Source: Eleusine coracana subsp. coracana (lineage: Eukaryota > Streptophyta > Magnoliopsida > Poales > Poaceae). From it: a DNA stretch of 64,000 bases. The notes below the pieces were generated by a model that saw only the letters and a list, made by a program, of their open reading frames with translations, ran no database searches and was not told where the DNA came from. The stretch lies in contig CM064417.1 of NCBI GenBank assembly GCA_032690845.1, positions 37,950,432-38,014,431 on the forward strand. The letters run 5' to 3'. Positions 10,802 through 22,021 of the stretch are shown here, piece by piece (the stretch's first letter is position 1; each line of letters starts with the position of its first letter). The position numbers were made by a program, and so were the translations under genes.

Positions 10802-11614
10802 AGTAGTACTACATTGAAGTATCCAATGAAGATGCTGAAGCTGAACAATGCACCTGTCTCTGTCAATCCCCTCCCCTACAGCTTGGTTTTCTGACTAGTT
10901 GTTTATTTACCCTTTTGTGTACTTTTCAGTACTATTGTGATGGTTCTGAACTTGATGTTAGTTCTTATGTTTAGTAGGAAGTCATTTTCATGTGTTGGTG
11001 ATGTTGGTGAGTTCGTCTATTGTGCTCTATTATGATTATCTAGCTTTTGCAGCCAGTCTGTCTCATCGATGCTCCTCATGGAAGAAAGAGTACTCACCGT
11101 TGTTGCAAAATATTTGCTACCATATTTGTACCTGATGTTTGATCTTCCATGTCAGTTTTAGTTTCCATTCTTATTACAAAACTAAAAGGCTTGACTCGAG
11201 TATCCGAACCAAATCGAACTGTCACTGTCACCAAAGGGTCGATGTCCATCTCCATCACACTGTGGTTGGTAATATTATTGTCTTAAACAAAGAGTGCAAC
11301 ATAACTTTACTTAGTTCAATGTACCCTAGCGGCCTAGCCTAGCCATGTAATTATGCCTTTGATTCTTGTTTTCAGTTTGCATCTTTAAAGTTTAATAAAA
11401 CCGTAAAATGTTGCTGGAACCCATAAAACCATGTTGATTCATGATCTTTCTATCCTGTGTTTTTCTACTTAACTAGTATCAGTTAATATTTAATAATAAT
11501 TTTCAGTTTTCAATACGGGTGAAAGAAGCACAACTTGTCTATTTCGGGTTGGCTCTGTGTCAATCTATAAATGACGTATGAGGTTTTAGGATGTCTCATT
11601 TGTGGTCTACTGTA
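10802..11614 (+). other. Downstream region of F-box copy 1, probably original 3' UTR and beyond
   Basis: Resumes right after the TTA target duplication. T-rich non-coding sequence with a polyadenylation-like AATAAAA at about 11394. No independent ORF is convincing. Confidence 0.4.
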
Positions 11615-11622
11615 GCTATACC

Positions 11623-14491
11623 TAGCCAACGGGCTGTGCCGGGCCCGGCACGGTCCAAGCCCGTCACGGACCGGGCCGTTTATAAACGGGCTGATTTGGT
11701 CTGTAGATAACGGACCGTGCTGGGCCGGCACGACAAGCCTTCCTTCTTGTCCGAGCACGGTCCCACAATTTTAAACGGACTGGACCGGGTCGTCAGTCCG
11801 CCAAGCCTTTCATGCCGGGCCGGCCTGAGTCTGTATAAAAAAAATGGAAAAAAAACCCTCATTTCAGAGCAAATCACACAAGTATATCAGATAAGACATA
11901 TATCAGGATGAGAGATTAACAGTTCTTGTTCATGAAATCACAAGAGTAACACAAACATAACACAATCACAAACATCACACAACTGACATGGCAGAAATTA
12001 ACAATTGACATCTCACAAAAGTTCATAGTTCTGATCACCAAGCTTTAGAAAGAGGCTTTTAGGTTCAAATTACAAGATTGACTGTCTCATTAAAAACCTT
12101 TAGATAAAATCTTATTTCAACTACATGAGGATAAAACCCTAAAGGAAAAAAGAGTATAGCAGGCCTCTTTTAGTGATCACATGATCTCAAAGATCAAACT
12201 CATCCAGATTCAGGTCCAGCAGCTACAGCACTTGGGCCACCATCATCCAGGAACATGTTCTCCATCTTCTCGGCTAGCTCTTCATTCTCAATGTGGTGCT
12301 GCTGACGAGCATCTCCCTCCTCTCAAACCTTCAGCAGGGACAGCATCTCAACATGTTCAGGTGTGAGGCATCGGCGTCGATCCTCAAGTACCTGAAACAT
12401 AAAGAAAATATAGATTCCAAAGAGATAGTGGAAACATAGACAGTTATAATGTTTTTAGCTAAGATAGAAAGTACAGGATATGTTCTCTTATGATCTTGCC
12501 ACCAGTTAAGCAAATTAAAGGAATCATCAAACTGAGAAATAGTTTCACTATCCAAATAAGAAGACAACTCATTAACAGCAACAGACATAGGCATTACAGG
12601 AGTAGAAACAGATGTAACATTAGTAGTAGCAGGAGCTGGTGGTCTAGCAAAGATCCTATCCCATGAACATACCCTCTTACCAACATCATTGGAAGGCTGT
12701 TGTGGCCTCTGCAACCTTACAACACCAAATTTAGACTCATATTATGCAAACAATTTAGCCAATTTAGTTCTAACTTGAGTGTAATAAGCAGAGTAATCAC
12801 GGTTGAACATCATAGACAAACATTGAAGAGCATTGTTAAAACCAGTAAGCTTAGCTCTAGGATCCAATAGAAATACAAAATAGTACAACAGTGGTATCTC
12901 ACCCCAATACTTGAGAAATTTAGACTTTATTGGAACAACAACATCTCTAAGCAATTCATCATTCTCAAACTTGTTCAAATGATTAGCAATCTCAATAATA
13001 GCATGCATCATCAATGGAGAAGTTGGATAATAAACACCAGAAATTGATATGTTCAGCAATTGTTAACTCCAGAATAAAGGCAATCAATCAACCTCATGCC
13101 AACTATATGTTTCTGTAACTCCTAATCCTTAGTGATAAAATGAAACACCATACTAAGATAATCTTTCTTAGCATTACCAGACCAGATATCATAAGTCAAG
13201 CACACACATGAAGCATGTGTAGGCAAATCAGAAACAACAGATTTCTTCAATTCAAATAAATTCTCAAGATCTCTAGTGGTTGTCTACCTAGAAACATGAG
13301 TATAATTAGGATTGAAAGCAATTATAATGTCATCTTCTCATGCAGGTTGTTCGCCAATGTTCAAAGACAGATCAAGTCTTGCAATTAAGCGACAAAGTTC
13401 AGTTCTAGCAACATCAGCACTATAAACAAAGGTGGTAACATGACCATCAGAATCAAATTGCAAATGCGACTGAGTAGATGAGCTAGCAGCAAGAGCCTTA
13501 CGTCTGTATGATTTCACATGGCAAAGAAGATGACCGGTACCACCACCACCAGCAGCAGAAAGGGTAGATTTGTAGTAGTTACAGCGAGCACAACACCTTA
13601 CCTCCTTACCGTTCACCACCTTCTTGAGCTCCTCCATGTCTTTCCACACATTGGAGGTTCTAGCTCGACTACGCAACTTAATCCTGCCAGCAACAGTGCT
13701 CGTCGTCGGGCTCTCATCGACGTCAACAGGAGTCGAGGCACTAGCCCCAACTGCATCACCGCCATCAGCAGCAACTTCCTTGTCGGAGTGATGATGCTCA
13801 CCTTGGAGGCACAGGTCCTCGTTGATGGACCCCATCAGCGTCGATGAGCACGACGAGGCGGGATCTGCTACCCAGAGTACATTGCGTCAGTGTGAGCTTG
13901 CCAATGATGCTTTGATGACAAGCGCCCTATTACCGGCCATCGAAGAGGTGGTGTGGTGGAGGACGTGGAGGTCGAGGACTAAAGGGCTCCCCGGAGGTAG
14001 AGCAAGAAGAGCTCGAGGGCACGACGGAGTAGCGGATGCAACGATGTGGTGGATTGCGGTGGCGACCGGCGAGGAAGAGGAACATAGGCGGAGAACGTGA
14101 TGCGGCGCGAAGGCAGAGGGGAATGGGGAGGGGGTTAGGGTTCCTGGGTGCGGGCATGCTGCGCGGCCGGCCTTTTATACACCGCATGCGTTGTGCGAGG
14201 CGCGCTGCGAGCCGTTAGGGTGGGCTGGGCTGTTGGTGAGGTTTTGCCTGGTGGGCTGTGCTAGGACCAGGCCGATCACATGGGCTAAACAAACCCCAGC
14301 TACAGGCCTGCCAAGCCTAGGTAAACGGACCGTGCTTGGGTCGGTCTGACGGGCTTATGGCCAGGCCCAAGCACGATCTGTTATGGGCCACGGGCTGGCA
14401 TAGTCCATTAGCCCACGGACCGGTCCGGGCTTGGACTGGGCCAAAATGTGTGGGTTGTGGGCCGGTCCGTTAAGCACCACCCAAATGGCCA
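11623..14491 (-). mobile_element. Decayed hAT transposon (~2.87 kb)
   Basis: Flanking 8-mers GCTATACC (11615-11622) and GATATATC (14492-14499) agree at 6 of 8 positions, as expected for an old hAT 8-bp duplication. Ends are short and imperfect (TAGCCAACGGG versus TGGCCATTTGGG). Subterminal regions are rich in GGGCCGGGC/GGCCCGG strings, typical of this grass hAT group. A broken transposase with hAT domains lies inside on the minus strand. Confidence 0.75.
12331..13835 (-). pseudogene. hAT transposase, fragmented
   Basis: Three minus-strand pieces appear in N-to-C order. 13835-13338 starts at an ATG and contains a BED-type zinc finger (VRCCARCNYYKSTLS then GHLLCHVKSY: C-x2-C with a later H). 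13059-12742 matches the hAT core before the dimerisation region (PLLYYFVFLLDPRAKLTGF, CLSMMFNRDYSAYYTQV). 12714-12331 contains the C-terminal dimerisation motif (ELSSYLDSETISQFDDSFN, LLNWWQDHKRTYPVLSILAK). Known: hAT transposases have a BED finger, an RNase-H-like catalytic core and this dimerisation helix. Most of the catalytic core between BED and the second piece is missing or frame-broken (13060-13337), so the element cannot be autonomous. Confidence 0.85.
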
Positions 14492-14551
14492 GATATATCT
14501 GTAGCATCCTTATCGCTTTTAGAGCTTGGACTAATTATGTCTGCTCTATCT

Positions 14552-14781
14552 TGCAATGTCCTGGCCCTCAGAACTGGATCCGCTTACACCTAGTAGCTCT
14601 CTAGTGTCTCAAGATTTCCCTCATATACAAGTCTTGGTCACCCATCTCTAAGTTGCTCGAGGGTAAGCATGCTTAATCTTAAAGTTATTTAGAGATGAGT
14701 TTCTGGAAAAGAAATTGGAACTTATTGGTATAAGTATTATATATCAATCCTATTAAGCCCTAGCAGAAGCGGACTGTCACA
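14552..14781 (-). repeat. Cassandra TRIM LTR remnant carrying a 5S-rRNA-like segment
   Basis: Read on the minus strand it starts TGTGACAG, passes GGGCTTAATAGGATTGATA and contains TTAAGCATGCTT...GATGGGTGACC, matching the 5S rRNA internal-promoter region. Cassandra elements are short non-autonomous LTR elements whose LTR contains a 5S-like sequence. No clean 5-bp duplication is visible. The right end shares TGTCACA with what looks like the start of another LTR at 14775, so this end was probably overwritten. A second copy is at 49955-50394. Confidence 0.7.
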
Positions 14782-17465
14782 CCCCATTGTTGCAATCCAT
14801 GAATCAATGTATGTGCATAGTAGCATGTGTTGCAAGTTTGAAACTTCTGAACCCATGCAAAACCAAGTCAAACGACATAATTCAAATCAAAATTTAAACT
14901 TGAAAATTGGAGAATTAGACATGAACTAAGAACTCAACCTTCATCCATGAAAGTGTGCCCAAATAAAATTACTAAAATAAACTAAATCACCAAAGAGAAT
15001 TTTACAGAATTTACCAAGATTTTTCAAAGTAGTTTGATCCACCTAAAAAATCAAACCAGTTTGAAAACAGATCAAATTGTGAATTTTTTAATTCAAACTG
15101 TGAGCAGTTTAAAGACTTGATATATGAAGAGGAAATTTTCAGCAACATTTGGAGAGAGCACCCACCAAATTTGGTGAGTTTTGAGGCTTCGGAAGGTCAC
15201 TTTTTGATCAAATTACAGAGCCAGCAAATTTTAAAGTTCAGAAAAATTCAGAAGACGAAAACAAAGTTCGGCCTTCTCTCTTTCTCCCCCGCCTATGAGG
15301 CCTCGACGGCCGCGTGGCCGCCGGCTAGCCGGCCTGGGGCCGTGTTTCCTGCCCAGGTCAAGCCCTTGCTCCCCTATAAAGCCCCCTGTCCGAACCCTAT
15401 CCATTTCCCCTCCTCCTTCCTCCCCATTAGCGCCGCCGGCCGCCATTGAAGCCGCCTGCTACTCGAGCTCCTGCCCCAGCTGCTGCAGGTCGCCGGAGAC
15501 CGGGCCCTGATGCTGGGAGCTGCGCCAAGGATTCCATAAGATTTCCTGACCCACGCCTTGCTCCCCCTCGCGCTGAAACCCGGGGCCGAGGCTTTTCTTC
15601 CCCGACGCCAGCAACCCCGACCCCGAGCTGCGCCCTCTGCCTTTCTCTCGCGTTGGTGAGCCGCCATTCGATTCCACACGCAGAAGCGTTCCTAGACTTC
15701 CTTCGCACGCCTATGACCCATCTCCTCGCAGATCCTACCGTCGGTCGCGACGAATTCGAAGATTCCATCGCCGTCGGCCGAAAGACGTCGCCTCACCGTC
15801 GACCTCATACTCCCGGTCTTCCTCGTCGTCAATAGACCGCGAGACGCTCTTCTAAGTGTCAAGTTGGTGCTTCAAGACCAAGCCCCGACCTCTCCCTTGC
15901 TCTTCGTCGCTTGCATGTTGCCACCAAACCCTCCCCTGCTCCACGCCTCGCCGCCGGCCACCTTCCGGCCGATTCCGGCGGACGGCGGCCACTCCAGAGT
16001 GTGCGACATGGGGATCGGGTCGTTTTCTCCTTTGGGCCCGAGTCCGACCGAAGCCCGCAGCGCCCTGCGGCGAGCGCGGCTACTGTTCCGGCGAGAGCCC
16101 TGCGCGCGCGCGAAGAAAGGAGTTCAAACGAATTTTCTTCTGAAAAATAAATCCAGCAAATGAAGCAAAGTTGTAAAATAGATTTTTAAATATCAACTCG
16201 GCAGAAAAATGTGAAACAAATTGATCTGGATTCCTAATAATGAGATATATCCAAATAACAAGGTCCCATGGTCTGATTTGATAGAGTAAATTGTGTAGGA
16301 TTATTTTGTTGTTTAGTCTAAATGGCTCATATATGATGATTTATGATTTTAAATGGATTTGCATTTCTAATGTATCACGCAGTCCAAATATAATTATATC
16401 AGACCATGCCACTGTTGAGAAATATGCATGCTATACTGTTACATTTTGTTCTGAGGATCTTTTGTTACCTTATACTATGCTTGCATGTTATGAAAAAAAA
16501 AATTCTATTATCAAGGATTTGCATAAAATGAATTGTTTCACTTAAAACATGCCTTTAATTGTGATTTTTGTAGGGTTTAATTTATAAATTATCTTCCTGC
16601 GAAACCAGTTCTCAAGGTTCATATTTGATATATATAATTGCTCTGCAAAGTTCCATACTCATGGCATATCTATAAGTGCATATTCCTGATTTATTTTGTC
16701 TATGACATTGAAACTTGTAAATTACATAATTAAATAATTACAACTCATAAAGCGGTGATTCAAGTTGAAAACATCTTATTCTGATCCTCTCTACCAATAT
16801 TAAATGATCTCATGTATAGAAACTTTCTACAAATTTTTAGTTAAAACCCACTCTACACGATGATTTTAAGTGATTCCAACTTCCTTGTGTTCATAACTTA
16901 TTGCTTATCATCTCTGCAAAGTGCCATGTCATTTCATCATTGCATGACATTATGACATACATATTTATACTGACGTACATTTCTTGATTTAGTGAACGAC
17001 GTAAACGACGTATATCTCCGGTCACTCTATCCAGAAGCTGAAACTCCTCGTCCTCGCTTGACTTTATTTCCCGACTTCTTTCAATAGCTTCTTATCTTCT
17101 CCACTGTCACCTAGTGCCTATGATTTACCTGAGCATCTATGCACATTACCAACTAGAGTGATCTAAAGAGATATGACCTAGAGCCCCTTGATAGTCCGGT
17201 TTTTTCTATGGACTCAAAGCCCTAACATCTAGACAAGTGTTCCAAACACTTGCTCCTAGCTTGTCCTTAACCTTATTCCATCTCCATCAACCCTTTGACT
17301 CCATCAAGCTCCATGCTTGTGGTCATTGTCATCATCCACCAAGACAACCATCAATGACCATCATAGAGTGGTAAAGGTTTTCTACACGCACAACACTAAT
17401 GTAAACATTAGTCACATTTCATATTTGTCATTCATCATCAAAATATTCATACCTTGGGATGACCT
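14775..17465 (+). repeat. Long-LTR remnant (TGTCACACCCC start), right end not identified
   Basis: Begins TGTCACACCCC, a common start for long LTRs of grass Ty3-gypsy elements. It shows the same internal plan as the 24405 LTR: AT-rich leader, a promoter CCCTATAAAGCCCC (TATA about 15375), a GC-rich exon-like block (15400-16100), then an AT-rich segment. No matching CA end or target duplication was found. The boundary near 17465, where a purine-rich minisatellite starts, is approximate. ORFs in the GC block overlap in many frames and look non-coding. Confidence 0.4.
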
Positions 17466-17489
17466 TAATGGTCTTGATCCTTACAATAG

Positions 17490-17930
17490 GTCGGCGGCCA
17501 GCAGGGTAGGCACGAGAACCGGCGTCTAGGGCAAGGGTGGGGCCAGCATCCCTGGGCGTGGGTGTGGGGGGGCGACCGGCGAGCAGGGGCGCGGCGGCAG
17601 GGGCAAGGGTGGGGCCGATGTCCGGGGGCGCGGGGGCCTGGAGGCGGCCGGTGAGCGAGGGACGTGGAGGCGGTGACCGGTGAGCAGAGAGCGGAGCCAG
17701 TGGGCATCGAGCAGGGCCGGAGAGGCAGTGAGCGGGGGTGGGGAGGCAACGAGCGGGGAGAGAGAGCAGGGGCAAGGAGGGGCGGGGAGAGAGAGCGGCG
17801 AGCGAGGGACAGGGAGGCCACGAGCAGAGGCAAGGAGGTGGCAAGCAGCGAGCGGGGATGGGGGCGGCAAGCGCGCTGGCGGGCGGGGAGAGAGAGCGAG
17901 GTGAGGGAAGAGTGAGGGAAAGAGAGTGAA
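17490..17930. repeat. Purine-rich GC minisatellite-like region
   Basis: Degenerate repeats of GGCAAGGGTGGGGCC-type units (near 17530 and 17602, about 72 bp apart) are followed by many GGGGAGAGAGAGCGGCGAGC-like units to 17930. Strong purine/pyrimidine strand asymmetry gives long meaningless ORFs in several frames. It abuts the CACTA terminal segment and may be part of that element. Confidence 0.6.
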
Positions 17931-18354
17931 GGGAGGCCGGCAAAAAGACTAAGTGCCAATCCGTTCGTTGGGTGTCCAGACGGGGCACTAGGCAAAGGGC
18001 CTTGTTGTCGAGTTTCCCACCAAGGCACTTAGCAAAGGGATTGTTTGCCGAGTGTCCACCCATATACACTCGGCAAATATTTTTTTTTGGAACTTCAAAA
18101 AAATAAATAGAAATTTTCAATAAATTAAAAAATTAATCAAATTTTTACAAGAGACAATTTATATGATGTGTCAAATTCGAAAATCAATTTGACTTAAAGT
18201 CTTAGGAACTCTTTCTCCACTATATGATTCTCTTTCCTAGATTCTCCATTATCTAAGCATCGTACGTGATATATTGTGCGAACGAGCTGTTTGCCAGAGT
18301 GTCCGATGTTTTACAACACGCAGGCACTCGGCAACAACCCAATTTCCCGTAGTG
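17931..18354. mobile_element. CACTA element, 3' end (TGCCGAGTG subterminal family)
   Basis: Contains repeated TTTGCCGAGTGTCC and ACTCGGCAA(A) strings in both orientations and ends TTTCCCGTAGTG (18343-18354), the complement of a CACTACGGGAAA terminus. Grass CACTA transposons carry such inverted subterminal repeats as TNPA-type binding sites. The 5' terminus was not found, so the copy is truncated or begins within the minisatellite. Confidence 0.7.
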
Positions 18355-20081
18355 TCACCACCAATTTGTGATCCATAGCTCAATTTAGTCTTAAACAGTT
18401 CACTCTATTCTGATTCCATTTAAGCCATGGTGTTTGCTACCGGACAATTGGCAATGCAATAAATTCTTTTTTATATAACAATGCAATAAATTCTTGAGCA
18501 ACTGTGTAAATGATTTCTTAGCATTCATTTTTAACTAGCCATTTCTTAGCATTCCTGTTTTGTAATGTTTGTCCGTGAATTTCGATTAATACATTTCAAA
18601 AGTTTATCATGGTGAAAATCAAGGTTGTATTGCAAACTTATACTTTTCACATAATCACTTATTTAGTGTTGAGTATATCCCTGGTCAGTGTACATTAGTT
18701 ATGAATAATCATCAACTATTAAATACTATCTTTGGAACAAGTATAAACTCATAAAACATCAATACTATAAAATTATTAAGTTGACTACCTTATGCATCAT
18801 ATCCGTAAATTGATCGGTTGCATCAAAGGAGATGCCATTGTTTCTTTATATTATGGATCAACCACCGCCTAATGCAAAAGAAAAAAAAAATCGTGTAGGA
18901 AGTAGGAGACAGGAGAGTAGGAGACCTCGATATTTGCAGTGTTCCCCCGTGTGCCTTCCAGTTTGTTGTTTCGGTGCAGTGCAGAAAGGGACACGGGTGC
19001 CCTATTTATCGTAGTAAAAGCTAGGTGCATGGATGAGCACTTATGCTCCACCGAGGAATAATACACAGCCAAATCCAGACCGTAGTCCTTCTCTGAGGCA
19101 TTCATCATGCCACACAATACTTCCCTCCATGTCCATACATAAGTTCCATCTATGAGAAGCTACAAAGGACTGGAAAACATGAAGTATTTATTGCATCAAG
19201 TGGGGCTTAGATGATAGAGGAAGCATCTGATGCACTAAGTGGGGATTTGATTGTATGGATCAGTCTAGAAGAGGAACCCATACATGCAAGATTTATGAGC
19301 AAGAACAATCTCTTCTTGAATCAATTTGAGTGTTTCCCTATTGAGCTTTTTGCACCACTTGTGTGTGATGACTAGCAGCCCAAACTAGGAAATATGAGCT
19401 CTAGTCACTAATGATTTCTGTATATGCCCATACTAGCAGCCCAAACCTTGGATGTCTCGCAATGAGAAGACTGGGATTTTCCATCAATGAGAGGATGTTG
19501 TGACCCCACGAATAAAAGCGCTATAAAGAAGATATTTTGAATATTTCAGTGAATTTTTTTTTAGATAGAGGGAATAATCTGTTTTCTTGTCCTTCTTCTC
19601 CCTTTTGACCCTCCTCCTAGGCACCACCACCGTCCGTGGCTTGCACGCTTGCGTGAGAACCATGTCGTCACTGTGCTTATCAAAACCAAATGGCATTCCC
19701 TTCCTGTTCTTTTGTTGTCTTCTTCTTGCTTCCTCCCTCCCTCGACACGGTATTGTTGTGCATGTCCGCGTCACAAAAGGGCAACATCAGCTTGACAAAC
19801 AACGATGATCTCAACTATCGATACCGTCATGAGCGAACGGTGGACACCCAATGAAACAGCCGTTGCAAATGACATGGACAACGACAATGGAGCTTGAGAA
19901 ACATGTGCGGCTGTGAGAGGGGGGTGTGATTGGGCGCAGTCGCTACAACGAATGACATGGATGATGATAATGGAGACACGTGTATGGTTGTGAGGGGGTG
20001 TAAGGCTGATAAAATCCATTTCAATTCCTTTTCAGAAACCCTAGCATCTCATCTCTCTTGATTTCCCATTTCCCCAATCCT
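18355..20081. other. Spacer upstream of F-box copy 2
   Basis: No gene supported. Mostly AT-rich unique-looking sequence. The last ~60 bases (AACCCTAGCATCTCATCTCTC onward, about 20037-20081) look like a pyrimidine-rich 5' leader before the ATG at 20082. Confidence 0.4.
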
Positions 20082-21986
20082 ATGCGCAGGTTGCGGCGGG
20101 CGGTGGCCAAGGTCATGACGGCAGGGGACCCAGGAGGTTCGGCCGCCATGCCATCATGGTTTGCCAAGGAGGAAGGCGAGGCATCCCTCTGTCTCCGCAC
20201 CCAAGGGAAGCCGCATGAGACAGAGGACGTGATGACGGAGATCTCATCGGGAGGTGGTATTGACGGCAACCGAGACTTCGGGGGCGTGGTTGAGGCCGGA
20301 AGCGACACCGGTGATGTGCATGTGAGGAAGTTGGAGATGAGAGTGAGAATGCTTGAGGCCGAGATCCAGAAGATGAAGAAGGAGCACTTCCTCTTGCAGC
20401 CTAGGAAAAAAATTTCAGTACAAAAATAATATCGGTGGTTATCGATAAACATGATATTTCAGAAATATCGATAATTTTGGTAAATAAAATAAATTATTTT
20501 TCAAAAATTTTTACATGATTTGAAAAGAAATAGTCTTAAATCTACAAACTATCATAGTTACATCTATAATAAAAATAGTTTTTATTGAATAAACATAGTC
20601 AATGATAAAATTTCAGTGATAAAAAATATATCAGACCTTACCGATAAATATGATATATCGGATATTTCGGTGAAATTTCGCCGAAAGTTTTTTCCTAGCT
20701 TGCAGCTGAATCTAAAGGGTGCGGAGAACGACTGTGAAGCAGCGACAATTGAGACACGAGCCGTGACGCAGGTGAGATCGCAAAAACTCCATAGGGCTGA
20801 TGATGCATCAGACACTACGGCGGAGAGGCACATACCCTCCCTCGACGACGACCTCCTGCTGGAGATCTTCCTCTGTCTCCCCTCCCTCGCCACGCTCGTC
20901 CGCGCCGCCCTCACGTGCCGTGCGTGGCGCCGCGCCGTGACCTCCTCGCCAGCCTTCAGCCTTCAGGCGCCGATTCCGCGAGCTCCACCCCGCGCCGCTG
21001 CTCGGCCTCTTCTTCGAGACCCCCAGCGTCATCCTCGACCCCACCCTTCCGGCGTTCCCCTCCTTCGTCCCCGTCCGCCGCCGCGACCGGGATCTGACGG
21101 CCGCCGTCCGCCACGGCGACTTCTTCCTGACGTCTCTCCAGGGCTACCCCGACATGGCGCAGAGCTGGGACATCCTCGACTGCCGCGGCGGCTACGCCCT
21201 CGTCATGAACGGCGATCAGGCGACACTGGCGGTCGTGAATTCCCTGGCGCGGAGGAGCGAGTGGTTCTTCGATCTCCGCCACGGGGACATCCTTGAGGAC
21301 TCCCACGGCTTCACCGTCCGCCACAACCCTCGCTTGATCTGATCCGACCAAGACCCAAATTCCTTCCGCGTGGTCACGATCGCCCACGACGAGTCAAGGG
21401 TACGGGCAACGGTCTTCTCCTCCAAAACCGGGGAGTACGTGGTCCATTTTCCCGTGGGCTGATTTGCCGCCGAAGCCGGCCTGCAGAAGATTCTGGATTC
21501 AAGACAGCAACATGCTGGCCAATGGATCCATGCATGTATTGGGTTTATAGTAACCGCAGGCACATGGTCAAGCTGGACACGGAGACGTGGCAGTTCTGTG
21601 ATGTCGAGGTCCCTCGGCGCCTGTGGAATCTGCTCTGCAGCTTTGTTGTTGGTGAAACAAACGATGGTACGCCTTGTATTGTCTATGCTAAAACCTTCGA
21701 AGTTGGCTTCTTGTTGCGTGGAACAGACAGTGACGATGGCGCGGAGAGGTGGGTGACGGACAGAGTCGTCCCTTTGGACACAGAGCTCGGTCAAATCCTC
21801 GGCAAAATAATGCACAACTGCGATGGCCTCAAGGTTGTGGCTGTCAGGGATGGCATTGAGTACTTGGCAACAATGAAGGAGTTCATTGGTGAGCTGGTGA
21901 CTAGCTAGCTGGTTCTTTTCTCTCTGCCTCAAAACAATGAAACTGGGGAAGCTGCCTGAGAGGACAAATGGTACCAATGTGGGACG

Positions 21987-21987
<1 letters not shown>
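20082..21987 (+). pseudogene. F-box gene copy 2, 5' part (MITE insertion, frameshifts, nonsense)
   Basis: ATG 20082 opens a charged N-terminal region with a likely coiled coil (KLEMRVRMLEAEIQKMKKEH) that ends at a MITE (20401-20698). The frame resumes with AVTQVRSQKLHRADDASDTT and an F-box (DDDLLLEIFLCLPSLATLVR). Lesions seen: the MITE; a 7-bp duplication CCTTCAG at about 20950-20965 that shifts the frame right after the F-box; a TGC-to-TGA change (TTGATCTGATCC, about 21339); a further shift near 21430-21470. The C-terminal region is recognisable in pieces (RRLWNLLCSFVVGETNDG, AERWVTDRVVPLDTELGQIL). At about 21987 the gene is cut by the CACTA element; its last ~25 codons are at 35530-35609. 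The extended N-terminus is shared with copy 3 (GDLHGEVKTSEAEIEMMKA) but not seen in copy 1. Confidence 0.85.
20401..20698. mobile_element. hAT-like MITE (298 bp) inside F-box copy 2
   Basis: Flanked by perfect 8-bp duplications CTTGCAGC (20393-20400 and 20699-20706). Terminal inverted repeats CTAGGAAAAAAATTTC and CTAGGAAAAAACTTTC agree at 15 of 16 positions. The interior is AT-rich with repeated ATATCGATA/GATATATCGG strings and no ORF. It interrupts the reading frame between the coiled-coil and F-box regions; comparison with copy 3 shows the uninterrupted arrangement. Confidence 0.85.

Positions 21988-22019
<32 letters not shown>
21988..22019 (+). repeat. 32-bp G homopolymer at the CACTA left border
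   Basis: An uninterrupted run of 32 G replaces the expected CACTACGGGAAA terminus. It could be a true expansion of the GGG in the terminus or an assembly artefact. C runs of 21 occur in both solo LTRs (25718-25738, 40446-40466). Confidence 0.9.

Positions 22020-22021
<2 letters not shown>

Noticed and set aside
10159..10894. Several overlapping 70-136 codon ORFs
   Set aside because: Low-complexity Pro/Arg/Ala sequence in the GC-rich interior of the PIF-like element, in both strands and several frames.
15231..16163. Overlapping ORFs up to 129 codons
   Set aside because: GC-rich leader-like block of a long LTR; no domains, no splice-consistent structure.
17428..18120. 230-codon Pro/Leu/Ser-rich minus-strand ORF
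   Set aside because: It follows purine-rich minisatellite repeats; overlapping ORFs exist in three frames and no domain is visible.
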